Shown here: piece by piece, positions 11,501 through 23,219 of the stretch
Position numbering within the stretch: the stretch's first letter is position 1
Layout: each line of letters starts with the position of its first letter
Origin: Limnanthes douglasii subsp. nivea
Taxonomy: Eukaryota; Streptophyta; Magnoliopsida; Brassicales; Limnanthaceae
Direction of reading: 5' to 3'
Length of the DNA stretch: 64,000 nucleotides
NCBI GenBank assembly: GCA_036936605.1
Contig: JAUPFV010000003.1
Coordinates: 77,050,273-77,114,272, forward strand
The notes under the pieces: model-generated
Seen by the model: the letters and a program-made list of their open reading frames with translations, nothing else
Told to the model about the DNA's origin: nothing
Database searches by the model: none
Program-made: the position numbers and the translations under genes

Positions 11501-12640
11501 GATAAGGAAGATAAAATTGAATGGAAGATATCTAAAGACAAACAATTTAGCACTAAAGAAACTTGGGATCTTATAAGGTGTAAAAGTACCAAGTTCTCTC
11601 TTTTTTTAAAAATCTGGCACAATATTATACCAACTAAATTTTCTTTCTTAAGCTGGAAACTCTTAAAAAACTATATCCCAATTGACAATATACTCTCTAA
11701 AAGGCATTTAACCTTAGTTTCTAAATGCCAATTTTGTTGCAGTTGTGAAGAGAAGAATCATCTCTTCGTCAACTGCAACTTTGCGTGGCCCATTTGGAAT
11801 TACTATGGCTGTTTATTCAAGGTCCCTATAAGGCGTCATATGACCATTTCTCACATTTTCTTCTGCTGGTTCTGGTTTACTCACAGTCATTTTCACATAA
11901 CCCATGTTGTCCCTCAATTAATTTGTTGGACAATATGGCTTAATAGAAACAACTGTAAGTTCAATGGCACTCACGATACCTTCATGAATGCCATCGACAG
12001 AATCAACAGAATAATAAATGGAATTGAAGCTAGCAACAGACTTAGTGCTAAGCACTGGTTTCATGCTTATAACGCAGGTTTGTCTCTCAACTGTACTAGT
12101 ATAAACAAGAAGAACATAAAGGTCGCGTACCTGAAGTGGTTACCTCCTGCAAGGGATAGACTCAAAATAAATGTAGATGGAGCCAGTAGCTATACCGGTG
12201 AAGATAGTGGTGGAGTTCTAGTCAGAAATCATGATGGTGACATTGTCGCTGGTTTTGGCTTTCTGTATAGCAAAATGGATCCTTTCAAGGCCGAATGCAG
12301 GACACTGATGGAAGCTTTACTCATTTGCAGAAGAAATCAATGGCATACTGTCGATCTCGAGTCAGATTTCTTGAATCTCATCAACTGCCTCGCTTATGGC
12401 AAAGTCGATAATCCTATTATCAACATTTGTCGCAACTTAATTTCATCCAATATGAATCTACAGCACATTTCACGAACTCAAAATGCTGCTGCAGATTGGA
12501 TCTCAAAATGGATTCTTTCTGAGCGAGCCAACAAAGTCTTCGATGATTGCAACATCCCTTCTCCTCTTCTCACTATTGCTACTCTTGAAGCCTTGGTGTC
12601 GGCTATATTGATCCTGGTTAGCTTTGCCGTCAATGGTTGA
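8540..12640 (+). pseudogene. LINE ORF2: endonuclease, RT, zinc finger, RNase H
   Basis: One frame (about 1,366 codons) is kept throughout and is interrupted only by stops at 8735, 8744, 10454, 11381 and 11486. Endonuclease: N-W-N-A-R-G and L-Q-E-P near the start, G-D-F-N-A at about 8932, S-D-H-A-P at about 9172. Reverse transcriptase: L-D-M-S-K-A-F-D at about 10272; motif B L-R-Q then stop then D-P-L-S-P at about 10445-10470; F-A-D-D at about 10585. A zf-RVT Cys/His cluster lies at 11728-11800. RNase H: N-V-D-G-A at about 12171, A-E-C at about 12292, E-S-D at 12359, A-A-D-W at about 12490. All catalytic residues look intact, and only the nonsense codons kill it. Confidence 0.85.
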
Positions 12641-12835
12641 AGATGCCGTCGTTTGTTCGAATCAGTATCTCTGATCTATCGCAATGTTTAGTGAAATTAG
12701 GTTTAGGTCAGTATTGGTAAAGTTTACCTATTTTTTCTTCACCCTTATTTTGTGCCTCTTATACATTTTAGTCCCTCGATTTGTATTTCTTTCATTTTAG
12801 AAATAAAATGACTGTTTGCCAAAAAACATAGAATC

Positions 12836-13209
12836 AATAACGTTTTCCATAATGGGACTATTTTCTTCAAAATAATAATGTGTATTTAAGTATTCAAATT
12901 TTGTACTGCTATAGTTATTACATACTTGTTTAAATTTAATGCACTAATAATCAATTAGGTGGTCACTAATAAATTAAATTTTTATTCTCTAAGTTATATT
13001 ATAAATATTACTTTTGAATAAGTTTTGAGATGGTATGTATAATCATTTTCAAACTAAATACAAGAATACGTAAATGGTATAAAATTAAAGATTATAGTAA
13101 CAACGTCTAACCTCTAAACAATTTAATGAAGAAATTATATACATATATAACTGAATTTTATAACTATTAAATATATTTTAAGAATTGGATTTGTTTAATT
13201 TTGCCATAT
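12836..13209. other. AT-rich flank, nothing recognised
   Basis: About 370 bp of AT-rich sequence between the LINE and the SINE. No reading frame or repeat was identified. Confidence 0.5.
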
Positions 13210-13214
13210 GACAA

Positions 13215-13396
13215 TATATAAGACTCTCTATATAGCCTGCAAACCCTCATTCCGACGTAATAGCCTGCAAACCAACGCCAGAAGGTAAACCACACAAGGT
13301 GACAGGCTCAGCCGAGAAAGCGTATGTAGTGGGATTCAAACTCATGACCTTTGGTCACAAGCATGTCTTACTCAACCGACTCGGCTACCTCCTTGG
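13215..13396 (-). mobile_element. tRNA-derived SINE
   Basis: On the minus strand there is an RNA polymerase III box A-like TAGCCGAGTCGGTT (13389-13376) and, about 33 nt on, a box B-like GAGTTTGAATCCC (13343-13331). The spacing is as in a tRNA. The intervening TTGTGACC...GGTCA is typical of the tRNA part of plant SINEs. A non-tRNA body follows with a repeated TTTGCAGGCTAT. The box B has drifted (TTTGAA for TTCGAA). A real tRNA gene is unlikely because the acceptor stem does not close. Exact ends are uncertain. Confidence 0.6.
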
Positions 13397-13556
13397 GGGC
13401 TTGTTATAATTGTTTTTTGTTTCTATAAAAGGGGGAAAATTGGCTCAATTGGTAGAAATAAATAAATAATAATAAAGTTTGTATTGATATTCTAAAACGA
13501 CATGTAAAATTATACAAAAACAATTTCGATATGTATTTGAGAAGTCGTTTAGAAGT
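13397..13556. other. Flank of Tat-type element with left target duplication
   Basis: Short AT-rich flank. The last five bases, GAAGT at 13552-13556, are repeated at 24006-24010 just after the 3' LTR and form the target-site duplication. Confidence 0.8.
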
Positions 13557-14007
13557 TGATGAGTCCCAATTCAGGATACTCCCCGGATAGGGCAGACCAA
13601 TATAAATCTCTCCGAAAACCGGACAGACACTGAGAACACAAATCGGACAGGACTTTTGGACCGGACAGGTCACTTCGAACACTGTAATCCTAAGGTAGTT
13701 CGAACTATGACTAAAGTACTAAAAAACCTAAACACTTTCTAACTAAGCTACCTACTCACCTGCTTAAAACTCATGGGTCTTTAAACATGACCCGGGTCCA
13801 TTAAACATGACCCGAAAGCCCATAAGGGCCCAAATATCATACTATAAATACTCAACCACCAACATTAACTATGGGTAAGAAAAATTAACTGCTGCCAAGC
13901 TGCTCAATTCTCTATCCACCTTGAAACACCTTGAAACACCCCATACACCACCTTAAAACTCCACTTGAAATTACTAGCCTACCCCCAGGCTATTTTTATC
14001 CTCACCA
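13557..14007 (+). repeat. 5' LTR (451 bp)
   Basis: Begins TGATGAG and ends CTCACCA, a near-perfect terminal inversion. It contains TATAAATA at 13843-13850 and three CGGACAG sites within 50 bp (13620, 13644, 13662), upstream of the TATA box in the U3 region. Confidence 0.95.
13843..13850 (+). promoter_or_regulatory. TATA box of the 5' LTR
   Basis: TATAAATA in the LTR, conserved at 23841-23848 in the 3' LTR and, reversed, at 31187-31194 in the related element. Expected transcription start is about 30 bp downstream. Confidence 0.75.
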
Positions 14008-14010
14008 AAT

Positions 14011-14028
14011 TGGCGACCACAGTGGGAG
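14011..14028 (+). promoter_or_regulatory. Primer-binding site
   Basis: TGGCGACCACAGTGGGAG starts 3 bp after the LTR end. It begins TGG, as needed to pair with a tRNA 3' CCA end, and resembles the tRNA-Arg type sites of Tat/Ogre elements. The tRNA assignment is from memory. It is conserved on the minus strand at 30987-31004 in the deletion derivative. Confidence 0.75.
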
Positions 14029-14080
14029 GCGACGGTGCCTGAATCAAGTATTCGAAACCAAGCAAAGAAATTCTGTCCGA

Positions 14081-15073
14081 ATGAATCCGGACAATCCAGA
14101 GCTTCCACCAGCTTTGCTCGAAGTGGTGGAGGAGAACGATGAGTATACTGTCCAAGAACGCGACAGGTTAAAACTTGAGATAGAAGCTCTGAGGGCTGAA
14201 AAGGCCAAGATGGGCGTGAAAGAAAAATCCAAGGCTTCGGTTGTTCATCACACCGATAACCCCAGAGAGCATGAGGTTTCCAAAACTCATGTGAGAACTA
14301 AAAAGACTCATACTGGTTCTAAAAAATCTCACCGGTCCAAGCCTGTAGAGAGTTCTGATTCAAGCTCAGAATCTTCGGACAGCTCCTCGGACAGTGAGGG
14401 AAATGAAAAATCCTTGTCCTCTAGCAGTGATGAGGGTCGAACCAAGAAGAAACAAAAGCAAGTTAAGAAATATTCCAGAAAAAGAGATCACCATGGAAGA
14501 ATGAAAAGGCACATTGGAAAAGGATCATCTCACAACCGGAGGGATGTAGATCGGATGCTGATGGATCCATTTGCCTTCCATGATGAGCCAGGTATCTTTG
14601 CAACTCCTAATGAGGATACTGTGTTCAGTCGTGGAAGGAATTGGAGGCAATCTCCATTGTCTTCTAAAATTCTGTCCGGGAACCTCCCCAAGAGGTTTGA
14701 CAGCACAAAGATGGAGAAGTACGATGGCAGTACTGATCCGGACAATCATCTGGAGCAATTCAAGAACTTCATGATGAACTTTGATGATGATGATAAACTA
14801 CTCTGTAGGGCATTCTCCCAATCTTTCACGGGGAGTGCTCTGAAATGGTACAACAGCCTGCCTCAGGGTTGTATCAAAGACTTTGATACTTTTTGGGTGG
14901 CCTTTAGAAGGCAGTTTGTGGGGAGTAAAGAGCTGAAGGGTAATGGAGATACCATAATCCATTGTGCCCAGGAGCCAAATGAATCGTTAAAGGAGTACAT
15001 AAGTCGTTTTGTAAACACAAAAAATGGGTTGGCTGATTGCTTCGAACAAGTGGCAATAGCATCCTTAAGATAA
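14081..15073 (+). pseudogene. gag: gag, N-terminal part and capsid domain
   Basis: Forms the particle shell of the retrotransposon. I place the start at 14081 (M-N-P-D-N), 53 nt after the primer site, because a frame opening at 13931 begins inside the LTR. Order: an acidic N-terminus with a short coiled-coil-like segment, a Ser/Asp/Glu-rich block (about residues 88-115), a basic Arg/Lys block, then the retrotransposon gag domain (about residues 215-330) with a W-Y-x-x-L-P region. A TAA at 15071 falls inside the gag domain, and the same frame then continues, so this is a nonsense mutation and not the natural end. Confidence 0.85.
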
Positions 15074-16423
15074 AGTTTAAACCCAGGCAACCTGGCCGAT
15101 TCGGTGACCAGGAAGAAAGCCATGACCTGGGGAGGATTGCTAAACCAAGTTGGCAAGCAAATAAATGTTGATGAAACGAAAAAGACCAGGGTGCACAGAC
15201 AAGTGAGATCCACCCCGGTGGCACCTACTCCAAATCAAAACCAATCCGGGAATAAAGCCAGAGAAATCGGACAGGGGCATGGTAGGGGGAAAGCACAGTC
15301 TCAACCAGCTGCTCCTGCTCAAAGTCAACAGTCTAGAAACAAAAGAGGGCCATGGGTCCAACCGGAGTGGTTTGCAGAACTCAAAGAAAGTGTGGCAACC
15401 ATTTTCGATAAAACAAAAGATGAGGTACACTACCGGAGACCAGCAACCTTGCAGTCTCCTAGAGAGCATCAAAACAATTCCTTTTGCCAATACCACAATG
15501 ATATTGGTCATACCACCGATGATTTCATAGCATTGAAACAAGAGGTACAAAACTTGATTGAAAGGGGAAAGTTGGGTGCATACGTCAAAAGGAGAGGAGG
15601 CAACAGGCCTGACAACACTCACCGGGTTGGTCCGAGTAATGCTGCCCCGGAGGGGGCTATGGTAATAGTTGAAAGGTTTGATGTGGAGTCTGAATACTTG
15701 GATCCTGATCCAACACGAAACAGAATGGGTGCTATAGAGGAGTGTTCTAGATCGGTCTCCGGGCTCATTAAATTCTTCGAATCACTGACGATTTTCGGAG
15801 GGGACACAATGACTACTCCTACTACTTCTTCAAGAAAAAGGCATGTTCATAATTTGGCCTCCCAGCTAGAAGGAGGCATGACCTCTTATCAGTCACCGGA
15901 TTCATTCCCATTCATTTTCTTTGATGGGGATGATTTAAGAGACATTGCTGGCCCTCATGAGGATGTTGTTGTCATAGGAGCATCTATAGGGGGCAATGAG
16001 ATAAGGCGAATTTTGGTGGATACTGGAAGCTCTGCCAATATCCTCTTTTTAAACACCTACAAGAAAATGAAAAATCCAGCTGTGATTCAGAAGTCGGACA
16101 GGTCGATTGTGGGTTTTACGGGCAGCTCAGCCGATGTGATCGGGGAGTTTGAAGAAGAAGTGTTATTGGGCAGGGGCCCTTTCAAGAAAACGGTTAGAAT
16201 ACTCTTCATTGTGGTGGATTGTCCCACCTGCTATAATGCTATTCTAGGGAGATCTTGGCTCTCTAGGATGCATGCAGTGGCTTCGACAGTCCATCAGTGT
16301 CTAAAGTATGTTGTTCAGGGGCAGGTTGGGGTTGTCCGGAGCAGTCAAAAGATTGCAAGAGAATGTTATGCCACTGCCTTGGCTCCACGAACGCTGGGGG
16401 CAGTCTGTATAAACGATCAATAG
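15074..16423 (+). pseudogene. gag C-terminus and aspartic protease
   Basis: Continues the gag frame after the stop. A His/Cys segment at about 15484-15590 (C-Q-Y-H-N-D-x-G-H-T-T) resembles the gag-pol linker of this lineage. The protease active site D-T-G-S-S lies at about 16019-16034 and is followed by a hydrophobic strand typical of retropepsins. A TAG at 16421 interrupts the frame again before the reverse transcriptase. The catalytic triplet looks intact. Confidence 0.8.
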
Positions 16424-16483
16424 CAGTTTGAGGGCCTTTCTGGGGGTGAGGGTGAAATTGATGACCCCAGAGAGACCCCTGGA

Positions 16484-18718
16484 GTGCTGATTCCAATAGA
16501 GGAGGTTGAAACACACTGCTTGGAAGAAGGAAAAAACGTCAAGATAGGGTCCAAAATGCCATTAGTGTTAAAAAAAGAAATGTTGACATTTTTGAAAGAC
16601 CATCAGCATGTTTTTGCTTGGTGCAACGCTGATGTTACTGGAGTTCCATCAGAGGTGATTTCCCATCACCTATCTGTCCGGAGAGATGTGGCACCGGTGG
16701 TACAAAAGAGGAGAGCTTTCTCAAAAGAAAAGGCTGATGTCATTGTACAAGAGGTTGATAGACTCACAAAGATGGGGCACATTAAAGAATCTCAGTACCC
16801 TTTGTGGACTGCCAATCCTGTCTTGGTAAAAAAGAAGAATGGAAAATGGCTTATGTGCATCGACTTCACAGACCTCAATCGAGCTTGTCCAAAAGACTTG
16901 TATCCGGTCCCTCGGATAGATCAGTTAGTAGATTCTACTTCTGGGAACAAGCTACTCTCCTTCATGGACGCCTTCTCCGGGTACAATCAGATCCAAGTAG
17001 ATCCAAAAGATCAAGAGCATACCACGTTTGTTACTGATAGGGGTCTACATTGCTACAAGGTGATTCCCTTTGGCTTGAAAAATGCTGGGGCTACTTATCA
17101 AAGGTTAGTCAACAAGGCATTTGCTGATCAAATTGGAAGAAACATGGAGGTTTACATTGACAATATGATGGTGAAAAGCGTGGATGAGCAGTTGCACTTG
17201 TCCGACCTCCAAGAAACTTTTGCCAATTTGGCCAAAGTGAATTTAAAGCTAAACCCTGAAAAGTGCGTGTTCGGAGTGCAGTCCGGGAAGTTCTTAGGGT
17301 ATATCATAAGTGAGCATGGAATACAACCCGACCCGGACCAACTCAATGCTTTGTTCCAAATGGAGCCTCCTCGAAATATTAAAGAAGTACAGAGGTTAAC
17401 GGGGAGATTGGCTGCCTTGAACAGGTTCATCTCCAGGTCTTCGGACAGGTGTGCTCCATTCTTTCAAACCTTGAAGGGTGCAAAGGGATTTGAATGGACA
17501 CCACAATGTAATGAAGCATTTAATGAAATCAAGAAACATCTTTCCTCTCCCAAGACTTTGTTCAAACCAGTTGATTGGGAGACTCTCTTTATATATCTGG
17601 CTGTTTCAAGTTGTGCCATCAGTGCTGTGCTAGTGAGGGAGGTTGATGGGCATCCTCACCCAGTGTACTACATCAGCAAAAGCTTGATTGATGCTGAGAG
17701 GCGTTACTTGAAACTCGAAAAGCTGGCGTTGTCCTTGGTAATAGCTGCAAGGAAAATGAGGCCCTACTTCCAGGCTCATCTTATCATTGTCCGAACGTCC
17801 TTCCCCTTAAAGAATGTCCTTCAAAAAGCAAACATTTCAAGCAGAATGACAAAGTGGTCAGTAGAGTTGGAGGATTTTGACATAGACTTTGCTCCCCGAA
17901 CAGCAGTAAAAGCTCAAGTTGTAGCTGACTTTCTGGTTGAATTTCATTCTGATAGGGATTCAGAACAACCTACTGATTCAAAAGACAAGAAAGTGTGGAT
18001 TGTCCGGACGGACGGAGGATCCAGTACCATGGGATCTGGGGCAGGAATATGTCTCACTTCCCCATACGGGGACAACATGTTCCAAGCTATTTGTTTTGCT
18101 TTCAGGGCATCCAACAATGAGTCCGAATACGAAGCAGCTATAGCTGGGTTAAAATTGGCTTACATCTGTGGAGCTAAAAGGGTCAAGCTACTAAGTGACT
18201 CCCAGTTGCTAGTCCACCATGCCTTGGGCCTATCAGAGGCCAGAAAGGAACAATTGGTCAAGTATTTACTTCTCCTCAAAAATGAAGCTTTGAAATTTAA
18301 AGCTGTTGTCTATGAGCACATCCCCCGGGCAGAAAATGAGCTAGCAGACTCACTAGCAACGATAGCATATTCAGAGTCCTACCCATGGATCCATGTGCTT
18401 GAAAGCCGTTCTATTCAACTCAATGAAGGTATAAAAGAGGAAGTCTTTGAAGTACAAGTGAATCGGCCTCAAGACTGGAGGTCTCCTCTTATACAATATC
18501 TGTCCGATGGCATCGTGCCCTTGGATAAATCACAAGCCAGAACGTTGAAGCACAGGGCTCGTGGTTTCCTAATGTTAAGAGAAGTGTTGTACAAGTCACA
18601 AATAGTTCTCTCCGAATTGCATGATGGTGAGGGATCAGCCCATTGTGGATTTAGAGCCTTAACAAGAAGAGTGCTACTCTCCGGATACTATTGGCCATCG
18701 ATTATAAAAAGATGCTAA
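16484..18718 (+). pseudogene. Reverse transcriptase and two RNase H domains
   Basis: Same frame as gag. Reverse transcriptase: C-I-D-F-T-D-L-N at about 16858, F-M-D-A-F-S-G-Y (first catalytic Asp) at about 16963, F-G-L-K-N-A at about 17070. The Y-x-D-D box reads Y-I-D-N, with the second Asp changed to Asn at 17162-17164. First RNase H: about 17500-17940. Second, archaeal-type RNase H: 17995-18385 with T-D-G-G, S-E-Y-E, S-D-S-Q and A-D-S. The integrase zinc finger begins before 18718. The frame is lost by a 1-nt shift at about 18706-18718. Confidence 0.9.
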
Positions 18719-19667
18719 GGAGCTGGTAAGAAGGTGTGACCCATGCCAAAGGTACAGCAATGAAATTCATGTACCAGCCATTCCTTTGGAATCAATTTCT
18801 GAGCCCATCCCTTTTGCTCGATGGGGATTGGACTTAGTTGGGCCTCTCCCCGTGGCGTCCGGAGGACGTAAAACTATAATTGTAGCCATTGACTACTTCT
18901 CGAAGTGAATAGAAGCAGCTCCTTTGGCAGGAACAACCTCGAAAGCTGTCATAAAATTCATTCTGTCCAACATATGTTGCAGATTTGGTGTCCCCCAAAA
19001 AATAACAACAGACAATGGGCCACAGTTCGACAATAGAGAGATGGAAAGCTTTTGTGCCTCAAGAGGTATTCAGCACTGCTTTTCTTCACCTTTTCACCCA
19101 CAAGCCAATGGGCAAGTTGAAGTGGCTAATAGAACAATTCTGTCCGGTTTAAAGAAAAACTTGGAAGGGGCTGCTGAGAAGTGGCCTAGTTATCTACAAG
19201 AAGTCTTATGGGCCTACCGGACAGCACCTGGGGCTGCAACACAAGAATCCCCTTTTGCCTTGGTCTATGGGATGGATGCAGTAGCCCCCATAGAGAAGAC
19301 ACTCCCTTCCTTTCGTGTTCATAACTTCTCCGGGCAGGCTAATGAGATGGCAGTTAGAAATCAGCTTGATTTGATCGAAGAAAGACGGGTTAAAGCTCAT
19401 CTTAGAATGGCACACTATCAGGGCTTGATGAGAATCAGGTTTGCTTCTAAAGTTAAAAGAAGAGATTTTCAACCAAGAGATAAAGTATTAAGGAAAGTTT
19501 TCTTGCATACAAAGGAAAAGCTCTTCGGAAAGCTGGCCCCAACTTGGAAGGGTCCGTATACTGTGGTTGAAAGAATCAAGCCTGGGACATATTGGTTGGA
19601 AGACAAAGATGGCAGGGTTTTAACTCACCCTTGGAATATTGAACACCTTCGAATGTACTTGGAATAA
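18719..19667 (+). pseudogene. Integrase, core and C-terminal domain
   Basis: Continues in a new frame after the shift. Zinc-binding C-D-P-C-Q near 18735, first core Asp in G-L-D-L at about 18828, a nonsense TGA at 18906-18908 at a position normally Trp, second Asp in T-D-N-G-P at about 19010, and catalytic Glu in G-Q-V-E at about 19112. The C-terminal domain (19470-19660) shows G-K-L-x-P-T-W-K-G-P. Apart from the shift and the stop, the enzyme is well preserved. Confidence 0.9.
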
Positions 19668-20135
19668 CACTTGTGTAAATATTTACTTGTTTAAACATCC
19701 ATGTAAATATTTGGGGGCATACCTTCCCCTCTTCGGTGGCACGGAGAGATTTCAATGAAATTTGATGCCTTCTTCAATAATTTTCTAAGTATTTTCAAAA
19801 TTCTGTTTCTTGTCATACTACCCGGACTGAAAGGTCTAAGGGCTATTTAAACTATAGCCGGAGAATCTAAACATTCTAACAGTGCAATAATTCAAAGCTA
19901 CTTAAATTCTAGCTATCTAAAGTAAAACAAAAATAAAAGAAGAGGATGGCTGGGCCAAATAAAAACATTCATTCAACAACTTAAAATTGCCTTGGCCTTC
20001 CAAGGACTTTTTGAACAAGTTTGGACACAGTACAAAAAATCTGTCCGAATAGTACCGGACACCGCAACAAAAAGAGTGCCTTGGCCTTCCAAGGACTTTA
20101 GTTTAAACAAAAGATAAATAAAAGTAAACCATAAA
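19668..20135. other. Noncoding spacer between integrase and antisense gene
   Basis: Sits between the ends of two converging genes. It holds a direct repeat: CCTTGGCCTTCCAAGGACTTT occurs at about 19989 and 20079, about 90 bp apart, each containing an inverted CCTTGG...CCAAGG. This could act in 3' end formation of either transcript. Confidence 0.5.
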
Positions 20136-23117
20136 TTAAGGTTGAGCCTTTGAAGATGGCTCACCCTCGTCTGTCTTTTTGCCCTTGACGTCACTTTTCT
20201 CTTCGATTATCTTCTTGCCCTTGGGGTCAATCTCCTCTTCACCTGGGCTCTCTCCGGTTTCCTCTTCATCACCAGACGAGGACTCACCAGAGTACCCCTC
20301 ATCAACCATGGTCCAGTATGGGAGATCATCATCATCCACATAGCGCCATAATCCCCCTAGTCTCCTCTTCAGGAATTTCTCGTGAAACAGGAGGACCATA
20401 TCAGAATTCACCTTTTGGATCATTAGCTCCTCGCTTTGGATCATCTCCCTGGCATAGGCGTTGATCTTGGCCTTGATTGTGGCCTCTTGGTCCCTCACCA
20501 AAGCAGCCTTCTCTTCGACAGCCTGAGTCACAGCATTTTCTAAAGCAATTTTGTCAGTAGTCAGGTTGGTGATGAGCTTCTCCTTGGCTGCAGTTTCTCC
20601 CCTTGAGGTTGTCAGGTCCTTCTCCAGTCCGGACAGCTTATCCTGGAGATCTTTTATGGTCTGTTCCAGAGTGGCAACTTTTGTGTTTCTCTCACCATGG
20701 CTTCTCTTCAGCTCCTCATGTGCCTCCTTGAGTAAGTTAGCATTGGTGGTGGCAGTGCGGAGTTCTCCGGACAGTGTTTCCTTCTCAGATTTGAGGTCTT
20801 TGATGGTGTCTGCTTGACTCCGGACTTGCCTCTCCAATGTGAGGACTGGCTGCACATTACTAAGTAGAGAGTGGGCTATAGTGTCCTTCTCACTAGAAAC
20901 CATAAAAGTCTTACCATTAAAGTTGACCGTATTAGAGCTGCTCGGAGGGACGTAGGGCCCTGCAAACTCGTCTCTAGGCAGTCCAAGGAAATATTCACCA
21001 AGTCCACCCAGACCGGTGATGTCCATTTCATCTAAGTTAAGCTCTCCCCCCTCAACTTCATCTGTATGGAATTCCCTTGGGATCTCTTCTTGCAAGTTTC
21101 TTGGGATCTCTTCGGCCAGTGTAGGGTCAGTAGGGAAAGAGGGCTCCGGGTCCCGGAGAGCAACCTTATATCCTTGAGAAGTCTTCTTCTTCTTGGCCTC
21201 CCTATCAGCACTCTCACTTGTTTGCTTGCGAGCCCTCTTAGAAGCCCTTGAAGGTTTGGGGAGGTTCACTTCCTGCTTCTCGCTCTCCTGCTCCACCACT
21301 TGTAAAAGGGCTGCATCAATTTGAACCTGTGCCAGTCCCTCTGGATCTGTTGGGGCCTCCTTCTCAACATCACCTGCCACCTTCCCGCCTTTCTTCTTCT
21401 TGCCCTTCATTTTGCTTGGGGCTTTGGCCCGGGCAGGCAGATAGAGAGTCCCATCCAGTTCGTGGGACCTTCTCAGTACGATGTCTTCGTCAGGCTGGGT
21501 GGCAAGCTCTTCCCAGGTTAGGTCTCTTCGACCTGTGGTGTTCCACAGATGGGACCTTGCTAAATTTCCAGGAGTGAAGGCCTTGTGGAACCGATTCTCC
21601 CAGTTCTCTGCGGCCCAAGCGTTAATTTTGCCACAGGTAGTCTGTCCGGCCTTTAGGTGGTCCCCGAACTCCTTTGGCAGCTCTATTAAAACAAAAGAAA
21701 AATTGGTTAGTACAAAGAAGAAAAGAGAGATTCGAACAGAAACTTAAAGTGAAAAACTTACGGTCACTTCTCCATCTACTCCTGAGAAGGCTTGGATTCT
21801 CTCCGGCCTTGATTCTCTTGCCATTTTCCCATGAGCCTCTGACAAATAAGAATTGACTCCTCCACTTACTCTCCGATTCCAGGAGATCATCAACAGCTTT
21901 AAAGTTGTTCCCCATGTTGAAATGATAGAAAGGGAACTGATGATGCTTGCACAGGTTGGCCACTGCTGCGAACTCTTCCATGGGAAGAGGGATCCCAGAC
22001 AGCCTAGATGCCATTATGCATGACATCAAGGTGAACCACCATTAGGGCTTAACTGTGATGGGCAGAGTTTGACCAAGTGAAAATAGCGCACTATCTCCGG
22101 GTCCAGTGGGAACCTGAGCCCCCAATTGAATAGCTCCGTAAAGAAGACTATCTCATTCCTTTTGCAGTCCATCGGGGTCTCCGGATCGATGGGAATCCTT
22201 ATCTTTACGTTCTCGGGAATCCCCCACTTAGTGTGCAATCTACCCAGATCTGAAGTATGGATGAACGCATACTTGGTCTTCTGCAAGGCCAAGAGGTATT
22301 TGAACTCAACTTTATGAAAGCATGGCCCCACTCTCCCCTCAAGGCTCTCCGGCAGGTCCGGACGCCTCAGGTATAAATTTTCCTCGCCCTTCTTGGCAAC
22401 AACAATAGCAGTATCAGCCTGTCCGGAAGACTCAGACTCAAATCTAACCTCCTCAGTGGAGTCCTCCATCCTCTCCTCCATAATTGTAGGGGGGGCTTCT
22501 GTAGAAGTAGTCCGGGGAGGATTGAGGCTTGGCATAGCTGGCCCTCCGGACTGTTGGCTGTCCGTATTTACTCGACTTCTCACCTCAATTTGAGTTTCTG
22601 AGGCAGAAGTTTCTTTGAGGGGTAGTGGGCTGCTGGCCTCTAGTCCTGACAGCCTCTCCCGGGGAGCCTTTATAGTTGCCCCAGACTCTGATTCACTATT
22701 TTTTGCCCCCGATTTCGAGGGTGTGTTTTTAGAAGACAGCCCTTTGACCAACCGACTTGGCCTTTTCATGATTAACTTATCCGGGGAATGGTCAGAATCA
22801 GACCCCATAGCAATAAAAGAAGATTTTTTCCTAACACTTGTGGCAGTGACTCCCGGTTCAACAGCAGGGATCGACTCCTGAACTGAGGAGCCGGATACTA
22901 TGGGAGAGAGAGTAGATTGAAAGAGCCTTTTGGGTTTTGTACCTTTGGAAGAAGAAGAACCTCTATCAAATTCTGCGATTGAAGAGGCTGGTTTCTCAAC
23001 AGGCGACGATGGTAGCCCTGCTGCAAGTCGTTTTTCCTTTTCAACTCTTTGAGCTTTCTCCAACTCCGAGAGGTTAAGCCAGCCGCCTTTGATCAGTGCT
23101 GTTCTTGCTGTAAACAT
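20136..23117 (-). pseudogene. Antisense spliced gene of the Tat element (Transposase_28-like)
   Basis: A two-exon gene opposite to gag-pol. Exon 1 runs 23117-21762, a 79-bp GT-AG intron spans 21761-21683, exon 2 runs 21682-20136. The product would be about 960 residues. The Ser/Pro-rich N-terminus is followed by the conserved domain at about residues 245-440 (H-T-S-D-L-G-R, G-I-P-E-N-V, N-W-G-L-R-F-P-L). Then come basic nuclear-localisation-like clusters, a coiled coil of about 150 residues, and an acidic tail. A 1-nt deletion near 22030 breaks exon 1. A TATA box lies about 103 nt upstream. Extra antisense ORFs have been described in plant gypsy elements, but the function is unknown. The copy at 27708-30530 keeps the same structure. 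Confidence 0.8.
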
Positions 23118-23219
23118 AAACAGCCAAGGAAGGTTTTGAAGTTCTAGAGAGATAAAGCTCTGAGTAAAATTGCAGAGTGAAATTTGAAAGAGATAATGAG
23201 ACAGTGAAAAGTGAATTAG

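Larger units (their letters stand above)
6870..12827 (+). mobile_element. L1-type LINE, nearly full length
   Basis: A non-LTR retrotransposon with a pyrimidine-rich 5' leader (6870-7270), ORF1, an overlapping ORF2 with endonuclease, reverse transcriptase, zinc finger and RNase H, and a 3' end finishing in a short A run (12821-12826). An 8-bp direct repeat ATAGAATC at 6862-6869 and 12828-12835 is a plausible target duplication. The archaeal-type RNase H at the C-terminus is typical of one plant L1 lineage. There is one frameshift in ORF1 and five nonsense codons in ORF2, so the copy is dead but fairly young. Confidence 0.85.

Noticed and set aside
13321..13396. Possible functional tRNA gene on minus
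   Set aside because: Box A and B are present, but no acceptor stem closes, box B has drifted and a non-tRNA body follows. A SINE is the better explanation.
13931..14080. Upstream extension of gag to 13931
   Set aside because: It starts within the 5' LTR and passes through the primer-binding site. The ATG at 14081 is the sensible start and is shared with the derivative.
14525..15622. Several minus-strand frames of 100-160 residues opposite gag and protease
   Set aside because: Shadows of well-conserved sense coding sequence, with no domain or family resemblance.
20551..22881. Plus-strand frames of 60-110 residues between integrase and the 3' LTR
   Set aside because: Shadows of the antisense gene, whose minus-strand frame is conserved in two other copies.
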